Part shown: positions 35,905 through 45,388 of the stretch, in pieces
How the letters are laid out: each line of letters opens with the position of its first letter
Position numbering within the stretch: position 1 is the first letter of the stretch
The notes under the pieces: generated by a model
The model's input: only the letters and a program-made list of their open reading frames with translations
What the model was told of the DNA's origin: nothing
Database searches by the model: none
Position numbers and translations under genes: made by a program
Assembly (NCBI RefSeq): GCF_006716115.1
Contig: NZ_VFOO01000001.1
Span: 3,410,001-3,474,000 of the forward strand
Length of the DNA: 64,000 nucleotides
Origin: Subtercola boreus
Lineage (GTDB): Bacteria > Actinomycetota > Actinomycetes > Actinomycetales > Microbacteriaceae
Direction of reading: 5' to 3'

Positions 35905-37698
35905 TCAGGCGAGCCAGACGAACTCGTGGGGGGCGAGGGTGAGTCCGGCCCCGAGCGGCATGGGCCGGCCGGTCACGAGGTCGGTCCGGTCGGCCGACAG
36001 CCCGCCGAACCTCTCGGCGTCGAGCGTCTGCGCGTGCTCGGAGAAGTTCGCGAGCACGAGCACCTCGCCGCGCTGGTAGCCGAGCACGTGGGGGTTCTGC
36101 GTGTGGAACGCGGTCAGCTGCCCGCCCGCGAAGGCCGGCGTGCGGCGGCGCACGTCGATGAGGCCGCGGAACCGGGCGAACAGCTCGCCCGCCCGGGTCT
36201 CCGGGTCGTCGCGGGTGGCGTACCGTTCGGCCGGGTAGGGCGGCCGGCCCACCCAGCGGCTGTCCTCTGCGTGCCCCGGCACGTCGAGGTAGCCGTAGTC
36301 GTTCAGCTGCCCGACCTCGTCGCCGAGGTAGATCAGCGGCACGCCGCCGGTGCTCAGGATGATCGAGTGGGCGAGCACGATCCGGTCGACGGCCCCGGGG
36401 TCGCCGGCCTCGAGGCCCGCGAGCGACGCGGTCGTGCCCGAGATGCGGCAGTCGCCGGTGCGCGGGTTGTCCTGGAACGGCACGCCCCGGGCGAAACTGC
36501 CGGGGAACCGGTTCACGTAGAACGCGTTCAGGAAGCGGCGGTGCTCGTACCCGTCGATGCCGAACTGCCGGGCATCCTCGTCGGCGAACGTCCAGCCGAT
36601 GTCGTCGTGGCTCCGCACGTAGTTCACCCACGCCGTGTGCGGGGGCAGGTTGTGCCGCTGCTCCAGCGCCTGCGCGAGCAGGTTCACCTCGCGGGTGGCG
36701 AGAGAGTTCCAGATGAGAGCCATCTGCAGCGGGTTGTAGCTCAGTTGGCATTCATCGGGCCGGATGTACACCACCACGTCATCCGGATGCACGATCGCCT
36801 CCGACTTGAACAGCAGCGAGGGCGCGGCGATCCGGCAGACGGCGTTGAACGCCTGGAGCAGGAGGTGCGCCTCGGGCAGGTTCTCGCTCGTGGTGCCGAG
36901 TTGCTTCCAGATGAAAGCCACGGCGTCCATCCGCAGGATGTTCACCCCCTGGTTCGCGAGGAACAGCATCTCCCCGGCCATCGCCCGGAAGACGGCGGGG
37001 TTGCGGTAGTTCAGGTCCCACTGGAACGAGTGGAACGTCGCCCACACCCAGCGCCCGTCGGCCAGCGGTACGAAGGAGCCGGGGTGGTCATCCGGGAAGA
37101 TCTCGCGGGTGGTGAGCTCGTACCGGTCGGGCATCGTGCGGTCGTCGAAGATGAGGTAGAAGTCGTCGTAGAGCGGATCGCGCGCGAGCGCGCCTCTCGC
37201 CCACACGTGCTCGTTCGAGGTGTGGTTGAAGACGAAGTCGACCACCAGCGAGATGCCGTTCCGCCGGAGCTCTGCCGCCAGGGCGGTGAAGTCGGCCATC
37301 GTGCCGAGATCCGGGCGGATGTCGCGGTAGCTCGACACCGCGTAGCCGCCGTCGGAGTTCTCGGCCGGCGCGAGGAACAGCGGCATCAGGTGCAGATAGG
37401 TGAGCCCGAGCTCCCGGAAGTACGGGATGCGCGCCCTCACCCCGTCGAGCGTTCCGGCGTAGAGGTCGACGTAACAGACCCCGCCGAGCATCTGGTTCGA
37501 GGCGAACCAGTCGGGGTCGGCCTCGCGCTCGTCGTCGAGGGCCTTCAGCTCGGCGGGCCGCGCGTCCCAGGACGCGCGGAGGTCCTGCACGAGTCCGTCG
37601 AGCGCGCGGCCCGCCTCCGGCAGGTCGCCGTAGATGCGGCCGAAGAGGGAACGGAGACGGGGGAGCTCAGCGTTGAGGCGTTCGTCGAACGTGGTCAT
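35905..37698 (-). CDS. Amylosucrase (GH13 subfamily 4)
   Basis: A 597-aa enzyme matching amylosucrases along its length: [27 protein letters not shown], nucleophile Asp258 in [13 protein letters not shown], acid Glu300 in [11 protein letters not shown] and Asp365 in [12 protein letters not shown]. It converts sucrose into an alpha-1,4-glucan plus fructose; some relatives mainly hydrolyse sucrose. No signal peptide is evident, so it is intracellular. I start at ATG 37698 rather than GTG 37704. It stands alone on the minus strand, downstream of the EamA/RpiR pair. Confidence 0.9.
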   Translation of the reverse strand: MTTFDERLNAELPRLRSLFGRIYGDLPEAGRALDGLVQDLRASWDARPAELKALDDEREADPDWFASNQMLGGVCYVDLYAGTLDGVRARIPYFRELGLTYLHLMPLFLAPAENSDGGYAVSSYRDIRPDLGTMADFTALAAELRRNGISLVVDFVFNHTSNEHVWARGALARDPLYDDFYLIFDDRTMPDRYELTTREIFPDDHPGSFVPLADGRWVWATFHSFQWDLNYRNPAVFRAMAGEMLFLANQGVNILRMDAVAFIWKQLGTTSENLPEAHLLLQAFNAVCRIAAPSLLFKSEAIVHPDDVVVYIRPDECQLSYNPLQMALIWNSLATREVNLLAQALEQRHNLPPHTAWVNYVRSHDDIGWTFADEDARQFGIDGYEHRRFLNAFYVNRFPGSFARGVPFQDNPRTGDCRISGTTASLAGLEAGDPGAVDRIVLAHSIILSTGGVPLIYLGDEVGQLNDYGYLDVPGHAEDSRWVGRPPYPAERYATRDDPETRAGELFARFRGLIDVRRRTPAFAGGQLTAFHTQNPHVLGYQRGEVLVLANFSEHAQTLDAERFGGLSADRTDLVTGRPMPLGAGLTLAPHEFVWLA

Positions 37699-37762
37699 AG
37701 TCACGCATCTTGGCAGGTGTTGAGGCCGTGTTCCACCCCCGGCACGCCGCCGCAGAACGCCG

Positions 37763-38623
37763 TCAGAGGCTGATGGCCGCGATTCCGGCGAGCACGATGA
37801 CGGCGCCGACGATGCGCCGCGCCAGGTGGGCTTCCCGGAAGAGCCACCACGCGAGCAGTGACCCGATGACGATGGAGGATTCGCGGAGCGGAGCGACGAG
37901 GGCCACGGGTGCAGTCTGCATCGCTGTCAGGACGAGGATGTAAGCCAGCGGCGACAGCACCGCGACGGTGAGGATCGGGCCCGCGTCTGCAAGGAGGGTG
38001 AACCGGATCCTGCTCCGGCGGCGGAGGGCGAACGGCGTCAGCACCAGGCTCTGCACGAGGAACGTGCCGGTGAAGTAGGTCACCGGGTCGAGGTGGAGGG
38101 TCGTCACCGAGAGGCTGTCCCACAGGGTGTAGCCGGCGATGGCGGCTCCGGTGGCTGCGCCCCAGAGCACGCCGCGAAACGGATGCCGTGCGCCGGCCCG
38201 GAAGGGGTTGCCCGCGACGACCACGATGCCCGCCACCACCACGACCGCGCCGAGGATCGCGATTGCACTCAGCCGTTCCCCGAACAGCAGGATGGCGAAC
38301 AGCAGGGTGAGAACGGGCCCCGTTCCGCGGGCGACGGGGTAGACCACGCCGAGGTCGAAACGGTCGTACCCGCTCTGGAGTGTCAGGGAGTAGGTCACGT
38401 GCAGGGCGGCGGAGACGACGGCGCCGGCCGCGAGCTGCCAGCTGAGCGTCTGGCTGCCCGCGGCGAGGGCGGCCAGGGCGAGCGGGAGGCAGAGCAGGGT
38501 CGCAGCCGAGGTGTACGCCCAGACGAACAGGAACGTGTCGCCCCGCTTGTACTTCGACACCGTGTTCCAGACCGCGTGCGCCAGGGCGGCGACGAGCACG
38601 ATCGCGATGGTGCCGGGCTGCAT
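37763..38623 (-). CDS. EamA-family (DMT) transporter
   Basis: A 286-aa protein with ten predicted helices in two EamA repeats. The first repeat ends at [20 protein letters not shown] and the second at [20 protein letters not shown], both with the family's conserved Glu/Arg. It exports or imports a small metabolite across the membrane. ATG 38623 overlaps the RpiR stop by one base, so the regulator and transporter form one transcript. The substrate is unknown. Confidence 0.88.
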   Translation of the reverse strand: MQPGTIAIVLVAALAHAVWNTVSKYKRGDTFLFVWAYTSAATLLCLPLALAALAAGSQTLSWQLAAGAVVSAALHVTYSLTLQSGYDRFDLGVVYPVARGTGPVLTLLFAILLFGERLSAIAILGAVVVVAGIVVVAGNPFRAGARHPFRGVLWGAATGAAIAGYTLWDSLSVTTLHLDPVTYFTGTFLVQSLVLTPFALRRRSRIRFTLLADAGPILTVAVLSPLAYILVLTAMQTAPVALVAPLRESSIVIGSLLAWWLFREAHLARRIVGAVIVLAGIAAISL

Positions 38624-39507
38624 CAGGTGATGTCGGGCAGATCGATACCGGCACGCTCGGCCCGGCGCATCCTGTCAGGGTCGCCGAGGGCCAGCGCCGC
38701 CGCCAGCGTGTCGACGACGACGAGCTGCGCGAGGCGGCTGCCTGCGGCGGCCATCTGCGTCTGGAGGGGTGCTCCTCCGACGACGAGGGCGACGTCGGCG
38801 AGCACCGCCAGGGGAGTGTCGCTCTGGTTCGTGATCGCGACGAGGGTCGCGCCGGAGGAGGATGCCGCGTCGGCGACACTGAGCGTCGAGGCCGTGCGTC
38901 CGGTCGAGCTGACGGCGATGACCACGTCTTCCGTGGAGAGGAGCCGCATCGCGATCATCGCCGATTCGTGGTCGGGGATGGCGGAGACCCGGAGGCCGAG
39001 CGCCCGGAAGCGGAAGACGGCGTCGGCGGCGACAGCAGCCGACGTGCCCGCACCGATCACGATCACCTGGCCCGCCCGCCGCAGGGCGCCGACCGCCTGA
39101 TCGAGGGCGGCGGGGTCGAGCGCTCCGCCGAGCGCTCCGAGCGCATCCGCACCGGTGCGGATGGCCGTTTCGAGCACCGCGGCCGTCGTGGCGTTCTCGT
39201 CGAGCGCTCCCGGCGGGGCGAAGAACTCCGTGGTGCCGCGGGCACGGGCGATCTCGAGCTTCAGTTCGGTGAATCCGGTGAATCCGACGGCGCGAGCTGC
39301 CCGCACCACGCTGGGCGCCGACACACCGGCCCGCGCCGCGACTTGCGCCGTGGTGCTCGTGCCGACGAACAGCGGGTCGGCGAGCAGCAGGTGCACGACC
39401 TTCGTCTCGCTCGGTGCGAGGTCGCCACTGCGCGACTGCACGCCGCCCAGCCAGCGGGTGAGGCCGCCGTCGTCGGGTGAAACATGGTTACCGACTTTAC
39501 CAAGCAT
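38623..39507 (-). CDS. RpiR/MurR-family regulator with SIS domain
   Basis: A 294-aa protein with an N-terminal HTH_6 (about 25-100: SETKVVHLLLADP, GVSAPSVVRAARAVGFTGF) and a C-terminal SIS domain (about 130-265: VIVIGAGTSAAVAADA, AVSSTGRTASTL, VAITNQSDTPLA). Family members sense phosphosugars. Its start is 24 bp from the divergent PanE-like gene, with GGTTAC and GTAACC arms around the start that could be its operator. It probably controls the EamA transporter and/or the divergent reductase. Confidence 0.9.
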   Translation of the reverse strand: MLGKVGNHVSPDDGGLTRWLGGVQSRSGDLAPSETKVVHLLLADPLFVGTSTTAQVAARAGVSAPSVVRAARAVGFTGFTELKLEIARARGTTEFFAPPGALDENATTAAVLETAIRTGADALGALGGALDPAALDQAVGALRRAGQVIVIGAGTSAAVAADAVFRFRALGLRVSAIPDHESAMIAMRLLSTEDVVIAVSSTGRTASTLSVADAASSSGATLVAITNQSDTPLAVLADVALVVGGAPLQTQMAAAGSRLAQLVVVDTLAAALALGDPDRMRRAERAGIDLPDIT

Positions 39508-39531
39508 GTGTAACAGAGTAACCTCATCGGC

Positions 39532-40443
39532 ATGGCCCAGACCAGTCCCGAGCAGTCAGTGCGCCCGCGCGTCGCGATCGTCGGTCCCGGCGCGATCGGT
39601 ACCACCGTCGCCGCCGCGCTGCATGCGGTCGGCCGCACGCCCCTGCTCTGCGGCCGCACCGCCCGCGATGGCCTCGAGTTGAGCACGGCAGACGCCGTCA
39701 TCGAGGTTCCGGGACCGGTTCACACCGACCCGGCCGACATCGGGGGCACCGTCGACCTCGTCTTCCTCGCGGTCAAAGCGACGCAGGTGGATGCTGCGGC
39801 CCCCTGGCTCGCGGCCCTCTGCCATTCCGGCACCGTCGTCTGCGTGCTGCAGAACGGCGTCGAGCAGCTGGCGGCCGTCGGGCCGCACGCCCCCGCCGGA
39901 GCGGTGCTGCCCGCGGTGGTGTGGTTCCCCGCTGAGACCCAGCAGAACGGATCCGTGCGGCTGCGCGGCCCCGCCCGGCTCACTCTGCCCAACCTTCCGG
40001 CGGCCCGCATCGTGGTCGACGTGCTCGACGGGACGCTCTGCGCGGTCGAGCTGGCGCCGGACTTCACCTCGGTCGCGTGGCGGAAGCTCCTGCAGAACGC
40101 GATGGCGGGGCTGATGGCGCTGACGGGCCGTCGCGCCGGCATGTTCGGCCGCGATGACATCGCGGAGCTCTCGCTCGACTACCTCCGGGAGTGCCTCGCG
40201 GTCGCCCGGGCGGAGGGCGCGGTGTTGGGCGACGAGGTGCCGCGGCAGATCCTCGAGGCGTTCCAGGCGTTCCCGCCCGACCAGGGCACCTCGATCCTGG
40301 CCGACCGGGAGGCGGGGCGGCCGCTGGAATGGAGCATCCGCAACGACGTCGTGCGGCGCCGGGGGCGGGCCCGCGGCATCCCGACCCCGATCAGCGACAT
40401 CGTGGTGCCGCTGCTCGCCGCCGCGAGCGACGGGCCCGGCTGA
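39532..40443 (+). CDS. Ketopantoate reductase (PanE/ApbA)-family protein
   Basis: A 303-aa protein with Rossmann motif VAIVGPGAIGTTVAAAL, LQNGVEQLAAV and catalytic Lys in VAWRKLLQNAMAG; the C-terminal domain has the DQGTSILADREAGRPLEW segment conserved in true PanE and in related oxidoreductases. It could be housekeeping 2-dehydropantoate 2-reductase or a catabolic relative. It shares a 24-bp divergent spacer with RpiR, so its leader must be very short. It differs clearly from the family member at 5950. Confidence 0.85.
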   Translation: MAQTSPEQSVRPRVAIVGPGAIGTTVAAALHAVGRTPLLCGRTARDGLELSTADAVIEVPGPVHTDPADIGGTVDLVFLAVKATQVDAAAPWLAALCHSGTVVCVLQNGVEQLAAVGPHAPAGAVLPAVVWFPAETQQNGSVRLRGPARLTLPNLPAARIVVDVLDGTLCAVELAPDFTSVAWRKLLQNAMAGLMALTGRRAGMFGRDDIAELSLDYLRECLAVARAEGAVLGDEVPRQILEAFQAFPPDQGTSILADREAGRPLEWSIRNDVVRRRGRARGIPTPISDIVVPLLAAASDGPG

Positions 40444-40505
40444 GGCATCGCAGGCCCGGCCCGGCCCGCCGCACCCCCCACCGGCCGGCCCGCGGCCCAG
40501 CCCTC

Positions 40506-41513
40506 CTACAGCGCGCGCAGTCGCGGGATGACCTCTTCGCCGTAGAGCTTGATGAACCGCTCCTGGTCGTGGCCGGGCGCGTGGAAGACGAGGTGGCGGA
40601 ACCCCAGGTCGATGTACTGCTGGATGCGTTCAACGTGCTCGTCGGCATCCGTCGACACGATCCAGCGCGACGCGACCCGTTCGATCGGCAGTTCGTCGGC
40701 GAGCCGCTCCATCTCGCTCGGGTCTTCGACGCTCATCTTCTCGTCGGGGCTCAGCGCGAGCGCACCCCAGAACCGGGTGTCTTCGAGGGCGCGCGCCCCG
40801 TCGTGGTCGAATGAGACCTTCATCTCCATCAGGCGGTCGACGGCGCCCTCGGCCCGTTCGCCCTTCGCGATGCCGTCTTCGAGCGCGGGAACCAGGGTGT
40901 CCGAGTAGAGCGCAGGCGCCTTGCCCGACGTGGTGATGAACCCGTCGGCGATGCGGCCCGCGAGGCGCGTCGCCGCGGGCCCGGATGCGCCGATGTAGAT
41001 GGGCACCGGCTTCTCGGGGCGGTCGTAGATGGTGACGTTGTCGACCGTGTAGAACTCGCCGTTGTGTGTGACGCGCTCTTCGGTCCAGAGACGCTGGATG
41101 AGCAGTACGGCCTCCTTCAGGCGGGCGAAGCGCTCCTTGATGTCGGGCCACGGGATGCCGAGAGCCGACTCGTTCAGCGATTCGCCGGTGCCGACGCCCA
41201 GGATGACCCGTTCCGGGAACATCTCACCGAGGGTGCCGAACGCCTGCGCGATGACCGCGGGGTGGTAGCGGAACGTCGGCGTCAGAACAGAGGTGCCCAT
41301 CACGATCTTCGACGTGCGAGCGCCGAGCGCCCCCATCCACGGGATCGCGGCCGGCGCGTGCCCGCCGGTGTGGCGCCACGGCTGCAGGTGGTCGGAGATG
41401 AAGATCGACTCGAAGCCGGCCTGCTCGGCCTGCACCCCGAAGTCGAGCAGCTGCGTCGGGGTGAACTGTTCGGCGGACGCCTTGTAGCCGATCGTGAGCT
41501 TCTGGTCTGTCAT
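40506..41513 (-). CDS. fgd: F420-dependent glucose-6-phosphate dehydrogenase-like LLM protein
   Basis: A 335-aa luciferase-like TIM barrel that follows mycobacterial Fgd closely by recalled sequence: LTIGYKASAEQFTP, SDHLQPWRHTGGHAP, GTSVLTPTFRYHPAVIAQA, GVGTGESLNE, IASRWIVS-like VASRWIVSTDADE, and FHAPGHDQERF. Fgd oxidises glucose-6-phosphate and reduces F420, so the host probably makes F420. ATG 41513 is preceded by AGAAGGA. Some close homologues act on other sugar-6-phosphates. Confidence 0.85.
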   Translation of the reverse strand: MTDQKLTIGYKASAEQFTPTQLLDFGVQAEQAGFESIFISDHLQPWRHTGGHAPAAIPWMGALGARTSKIVMGTSVLTPTFRYHPAVIAQAFGTLGEMFPERVILGVGTGESLNESALGIPWPDIKERFARLKEAVLLIQRLWTEERVTHNGEFYTVDNVTIYDRPEKPVPIYIGASGPAATRLAGRIADGFITTSGKAPALYSDTLVPALEDGIAKGERAEGAVDRLMEMKVSFDHDGARALEDTRFWGALALSPDEKMSVEDPSEMERLADELPIERVASRWIVSTDADEHVERIQQYIDLGFRHLVFHAPGHDQERFIKLYGEEVIPRLRAL

Positions 41514-41560
41514 CACATGTCCTTCTCTGGAAGGTCGGTCCGGGTGGATAGGCTTTCCCT

Positions 41561-42571
41561 ATGTACCCTCACGTTGCCGACTCTTCACGTTACGACACAA
41601 TGCAGTACAACAGGGTCGGTCGCAGCGGCCTGAAGCTCCCCGCGATCTCGCTCGGGCTCTGGAACAACTTCGGCAACGACAAGCCGCTCGAGACCCAGCG
41701 GGCGATCATCCGGCGCGCCTTCGACCTCGGCGTGACGCACATCGACATCGCGAACAACTATGGCCCGCCCCCCGGCTCCGCCGAGTCGAACTTCGGGCGC
41801 ATCTTCGCCGAAGACCTGCGTCCGTACCGTGACGAGCTGATCATCTCATCGAAGGCCGGTTACGACATGTGGTCGGGGCCGTACCAGGTGTTCGGCTCGC
41901 GCAAGTACATGCTGTCGAGTCTGGATGCCTCGCTGAAACGTACGGGCCTCGACTACTTCGACATCTTCTACTCGCACCGTCCCGATCCGGAGACCCCGAT
42001 CGAGGAGACCATGGGCGCCCTCGCGCACGCCGTGCAGAGCGGCAAGGCGCTCTACGTCGGCATCTCGAACTACAACCCCGAGCAGACCCGCGCCGCAGCG
42101 GCGGCGCTCGCCGAGTTCAAGGTGCCGCTGCTCATCCACCAGCCGCGCTACAGCATGTTCGACCGCACCCCCGAAGACGGGCTGCTCGACACCCTCGCCG
42201 ACCTCGGCATCGGCAGCATCGCGTTCTCGCCGCTCGCGCAGGGCCTCCTCACCGACCGTTACCTCGGCGGATCCGTGCCGGACGGGTCGCGGGCATCCGA
42301 GGGTCGCTGGCTGCAGCCGGGCGCGATCGGCGACACGTACCTCGCGCGGGCGCGGGCGTTGAACGACATCGCAGCGTCGCGCGGGCAGAGCCTCGCCCAG
42401 CTCGCCCTCACCTGGGTGCTGCGGCAGCCGTCGGTCACCACCGCGCTCATCGGCGCCTCGAGCGTCGGGCAGCTGGAGAACAACATCGCCGCCGTGCACG
42501 CCGCACCCCTCACCCCAGACGAGATCGCCCTCATCGACCCCCTGGCCGTCCACGGCACCCAACTGCGCTGA
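41561..42571 (+). CDS. Aldo/keto reductase, YghZ/Gpr (L-glyceraldehyde-3-phosphate reductase) type
   Basis: A 336-aa AKR with the catalytic tetrad: Asp in HIDIANNYGPPPGSAE with Tyr after it, Lys in IISSKAGYDMW and His in FYSHRPDPETP. KAGYDMWSGPYQ and GSRKYMLSSLDASLKRTGL are characteristic of the YghZ group, which detoxifies methylglyoxal and reduces L-GAP with NADPH. There is no SD; TAGGCT lies 6 bp upstream, so a leaderless transcript is plausible. It is followed by palindrome copy B. Confidence 0.88.
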   Translation: MYPHVADSSRYDTMQYNRVGRSGLKLPAISLGLWNNFGNDKPLETQRAIIRRAFDLGVTHIDIANNYGPPPGSAESNFGRIFAEDLRPYRDELIISSKAGYDMWSGPYQVFGSRKYMLSSLDASLKRTGLDYFDIFYSHRPDPETPIEETMGALAHAVQSGKALYVGISNYNPEQTRAAAAALAEFKVPLLIHQPRYSMFDRTPEDGLLDTLADLGIGSIAFSPLAQGLLTDRYLGGSVPDGSRASEGRWLQPGAIGDTYLARARALNDIAASRGQSLAQLALTWVLRQPSVTTALIGASSVGQLENNIAAVHAAPLTPDEIALIDPLAVHGTQLR

Positions 42572-42618
42572 CCCCCCGCCTCCGTCCCCGCCCCCACCCA
42601 CCCGGCCCCCACCCCACC

Positions 42619-42678
42619 CCATCGAGTGGGCACTTTCGGCCCTAAAACGGGCCGTTTGGGGCCCGAACTGCCCACCCG
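42619..42678. repeat. 60-bp palindromic element, copy B
   Basis: Exactly 60 bp, with outer arms ATCGAGTGGGC and GCCCACCCGAT and inner GGCCC/GGGCC blocks. Arms are more diverged than copy A but outer sequence, length and position (48 bp after a plus-strand gene) agree. Confidence 0.85.
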
Positions 42679-42775
42679 ATTGGTGCGGGGCGACTGTACC
42701 CCCCGTTGGAGTGAATCGAGCGATCGCGGGGCGCCTGCTGTGTCAGGATCATCACACAACACAAGGGGATCATCG

Positions 42776-43420
42776 ATGAAGGCTTTCACGCGCTCGGCCC
42801 GGGCGTTCCGCATCACGTCGGCATGCAGTCTCATCGGGGTGTCGATCGCCGTGCTCGCGGGCTGCGCCCCGTCGACTCCGGCCGCGACCCCTGCGCCCAC
42901 CGTGACCGTGACGGTCACCCCGACGTCGAGCCCGGCACCGACGCCCACGTGGAGCGCGAGTTCCTCGCCCGCGGCGACGACCGGGAGCCCGGTCACGATC
43001 GCCTGCTCATCGCTGGTGGCCGACGCGACCATCGCCGCGATCAGCCCCGACTTCAAGACAGACCCGGGTGCCGAGGTCTCCGGCGACAACAGCTTCGCGA
43101 CGATCGCGGGGCTCGACGGCAGACTCTGCTCCTGGCTGAACTCGGCCAGCGGCTCGAGTATCTCCGTCGGGGTGGCGAACCCCGGTTCAGCGTCCCTCGC
43201 GACGAACGAGGCGAAGATCAAGGCGTCGGGTACGGCCAACGCGGCCCTCTCCGGCACCTCGGGCAACCGCGGCTACGTCGAGAGCAACACCGAGGCTCCC
43301 GTCTTCGACGTCTTCACCGAATCCGGCTACTGGATCTCCATCTCGTCGATCATCTTCGACTCGCCGAGCTCCGCCGACAGCATCCTCTCCAACATCCTGC
43401 AGACCCTCCCCGCCGGCTAG
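42776..43420 (+). CDS. Putative lipoprotein (DUF3558-like)
   Basis: A 214-aa secreted protein. Signal peptide with lipobox LAGC at Cys30, then a Pro/Thr/Ser spacer (about 31-68), then a roughly 140-residue domain with two Cys (IACSSL, LCSWLN). It resembles mycobacterial/actinobacterial DUF3558 lipoproteins in layout. ATG 42776 has AAGGGGA 6 nt upstream. Function unknown; no obvious operon partners. Confidence 0.78.
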   Translation: MKAFTRSARAFRITSACSLIGVSIAVLAGCAPSTPAATPAPTVTVTVTPTSSPAPTPTWSASSSPAATTGSPVTIACSSLVADATIAAISPDFKTDPGAEVSGDNSFATIAGLDGRLCSWLNSASGSSISVGVANPGSASLATNEAKIKASGTANAALSGTSGNRGYVESNTEAPVFDVFTESGYWISISSIIFDSPSSADSILSNILQTLPAG

Positions 43421-43455
43421 CCCGACACCGGGTGGCGCGCGGGTGGGGGCGCGGC

Positions 43456-44034
43456 TCAGCGGCCGCGGAGCAGCCACGGGCGAAGCGCCCGCGTCACGAA
43501 CGGCAGGGCGAGGTACGTCATCACCGGCGTCAGCACGATCACGGTGACGAGCACCCGCGCCCAGATCGGCCAGTCGCCGAGCAGGGGCGCCGCGAGGTAG
43601 TTCGCCAGCACACTCAGCGGGTAGAAGACGATGAAGATCGAGATCATCTGCTTCCACCGCGGGGGAGTGCGCGGCTGCGCACTGATCACCTCGACGGCCG
43701 CGGGCTCGTCGAACCAGCCCTCGATGCCGGTGCGGCGTTCCTGGTCGCCGTGCTCCACGAGACCCTGTCCGGTGGAGACCCACCAGGCCCGTTCCGCCGA
43801 CTTCTCCCACACATCGAGGCTGGCGGTGTCGGCGAACCGGAACAGCATGTGCCAGTCGGCCGACGACGGGTCGGGCCGGATCCAGCCCGACCCGAGGTAC
43901 CCGGGGTAGGTGCTGATCAGGTCCTGCCCGGATCTCGCCCACGCGGCCGCCTCGCGCGCGCGGTCGGGCGAGACGGTGCGGGTGACCGCCACGGTGATGG
44001 GGCCGGCGGTGCGTGCTTCCTGAGGCTCAGTCAT
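43456..44034 (-). CDS. Antibiotic-biosynthesis-monooxygenase-domain membrane protein
   Basis: A 192-aa protein with an N-terminal ABM-like ferredoxin fold (about 12-95: PITVAVTRTVSPDRAREAAAW, PGYLGSGWIRPD, WHMLFRFADTASLDVWE) and two C-terminal membrane helices (about 130-150 and 155-180). Proteins of this design are common in actinobacteria and have no established reaction. It follows the SRPBCC gene by 4 bp and is co-transcribed with it. Confidence 0.8.
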   Translation of the reverse strand: MTEPQEARTAGPITVAVTRTVSPDRAREAAAWARSGQDLISTYPGYLGSGWIRPDPSSADWHMLFRFADTASLDVWEKSAERAWWVSTGQGLVEHGDQERRTGIEGWFDEPAAVEVISAQPRTPPRWKQMISIFIVFYPLSVLANYLAAPLLGDWPIWARVLVTVIVLTPVMTYLALPFVTRALRPWLLRGR

Positions 44035-44038
44035 GCCT

Positions 44039-44482
44039 CTAGTCTGCTACCCGGTGGCGCACCCCCGTCTTCCGGGTCACGTACTCGCGGAAATTGTCGA
44101 GTTCCCGCGTCACGGCCCGGGAGTCGTCACCGAAGAGGGCTCCGACACGCTCGACGAAACTGCGCGGAGTCCAGACGATCTCGACGGTCAATCGGCAGCC
44201 CCCGGCATTCAGGGCCTCGAAGCTCGCACGACCGAGGAGCTCGAGCTCGCCGGTCGTGCTCTTCCAGTCGATATGGTCGCCGCGCACGACGGAGGTGACG
44301 ATCGCGTCGTACTCCCAGTCGATGCCGCCGAGCCTGATCTCCCAGTAGCTGTGTCGGAGGCCGGTCACCGTCACCCGGGTGACCGTCTCCATGATCGCCG
44401 GGAACGACTCGATGTCCATCCAGAACTCGAAGACGGTGGCGACGTCGACGGGCAGGTCGATGCTGTGGACGATCTGTGACAT
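44039..44482 (-). CDS. SRPBCC-family polyketide cyclase/dehydrase-like protein
   Basis: A 147-aa START-like protein: SQIVHSIDLPVDVATVFEFWMDIESFPAIM at the N-terminus (given here in two parts by position 2-31), WEYDAIVTSVV, and a long C-terminal helix. The fold makes a hydrophobic cavity for lipids or aromatics. ATG 44482 has GAGGGAG upstream. It forms an operon with the ABM membrane protein. Confidence 0.82.
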   Translation of the reverse strand: MSQIVHSIDLPVDVATVFEFWMDIESFPAIMETVTRVTVTGLRHSYWEIRLGGIDWEYDAIVTSVVRGDHIDWKSTTGELELLGRASFEALNAGGCRLTVEIVWTPRSFVERVGALFGDDSRAVTRELDNFREYVTRKTGVRHRVAD

Positions 44483-44587
44483 GGGGCTCCCTCGCGAGAT
44501 CCTGCAGTGCGGCGCCGGTGCCGCGATCAGAGGGTAGTCCCGATTCCGTCCCGACGTCACCGCCATCGCCCGGAGTGATGCAGCGTT

Positions 44588-45361
44588 TCAGCCGGACGGG
44601 GTGCCGGCCAGCTCGGCCATGTCGATGTTCCCGAGCGTCAGGGCACGCCCGTAGGTGAACCGCACCCGGCTCGCGAGCCAGGAGGTGAGGGCGAGTTCGA
44701 CGAGTTCGCCGGTCTCCCTGAGTCTGCTGCAGGTGGTCACCTCCAGCAGGGGCACATCGCGGTAGGAGCCGAGGAGGGCCGCCTGGCCGGTGGTGGCGAA
44801 CGCGATGCGCACGGTGCTCGTCGCACTGACGGGGGCTGCCGGCGACGGTGCGGCGCTGGTACCCGGACCGTGGCGGTCGCTGGTGGCCCGCACGGGCATC
44901 CACGAATCCGTGACCCCGATCGCCAGGCCGTCGACCTCCTGGACGTGTCGCCCGTGACGGACGTCGTCGGGGGAGTCGTACTCCACGTCGCGCCGCAGGT
45001 TCTCGGGCACCGCGACGTGCTCCGAGGTCTCGACGAGCCGGGAGCGCGCGACGTGCCCGGTGGCGAGGAGCTGTTCGCGCCACGGCCGCAGCAGGTCGAT
45101 GTCGGAACGCTGCACATCGCCGTTCTCTGTGACGAAGGTGCCGGATCCGCGCCTCGCCAGTAGCAGCCCATCGGCGACGAGAGCCTCGATGGCGCGTCGC
45201 ACGGTCTCCCGGCTGACCCCGTAGTGCGTCACGAGGTCGGCCTCAGAGGGGATGCGCGATCCGCGCGTGAACTCGGCCTGTTCGATGCGGCGTCGGAGGT
45301 CGCGGTGCACCTGCCCCCACGCGGTGAGCGGGGAATCGGGTTCGACGACGAAGCGGGCCAT
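44588..45361 (-). CDS. GntR-family regulator with UTRA domain
   Basis: A 257-aa protein with an N-terminal winged helix (about 10-75; SRIPSEADLVTHYGVSRETV) and a C-terminal UTRA ligand domain with VPLLEVTTCSRLRETG. I start at ATG 45361; the frame extends 20 codons upstream. It is divergent from the reductase/flavodoxin/P450 operon, with an inverted TTGTCT repeat between them, and is the likely regulator of that operon. The inducer is presumably the P450 substrate. Confidence 0.9.
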   Translation of the reverse strand: MARFVVEPDSPLTAWGQVHRDLRRRIEQAEFTRGSRIPSEADLVTHYGVSRETVRRAIEALVADGLLLARRGSGTFVTENGDVQRSDIDLLRPWREQLLATGHVARSRLVETSEHVAVPENLRRDVEYDSPDDVRHGRHVQEVDGLAIGVTDSWMPVRATSDRHGPGTSAAPSPAAPVSATSTVRIAFATTGQAALLGSYRDVPLLEVTTCSRLRETGELVELALTSWLASRVRFTYGRALTLGNIDMAELAGTPSG

Positions 45362-45368
45362 GATCCTA

Positions 45369-45388
45369 TTGTCTCCACTTCCAGACAA
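45369..45388. promoter_or_regulatory. Candidate GntR/UTRA operator
   Basis: TTGTCT, 8-bp spacer and AGACAA form an inverted repeat 7 bp upstream of the regulator start, in the 201-bp spacer before the P450 operon. Typical HutC-subfamily sites have this shape. Inferred. Confidence 0.55.

Noticed and set aside
35905-37698. GH13 enzyme as trehalose synthase or alpha-glucosidase
   Set aside because: [21 protein letters not shown] and SHDDIGWTF match amylosucrase rather than TreS, and no maltokinase domain or glg genes are adjacent.
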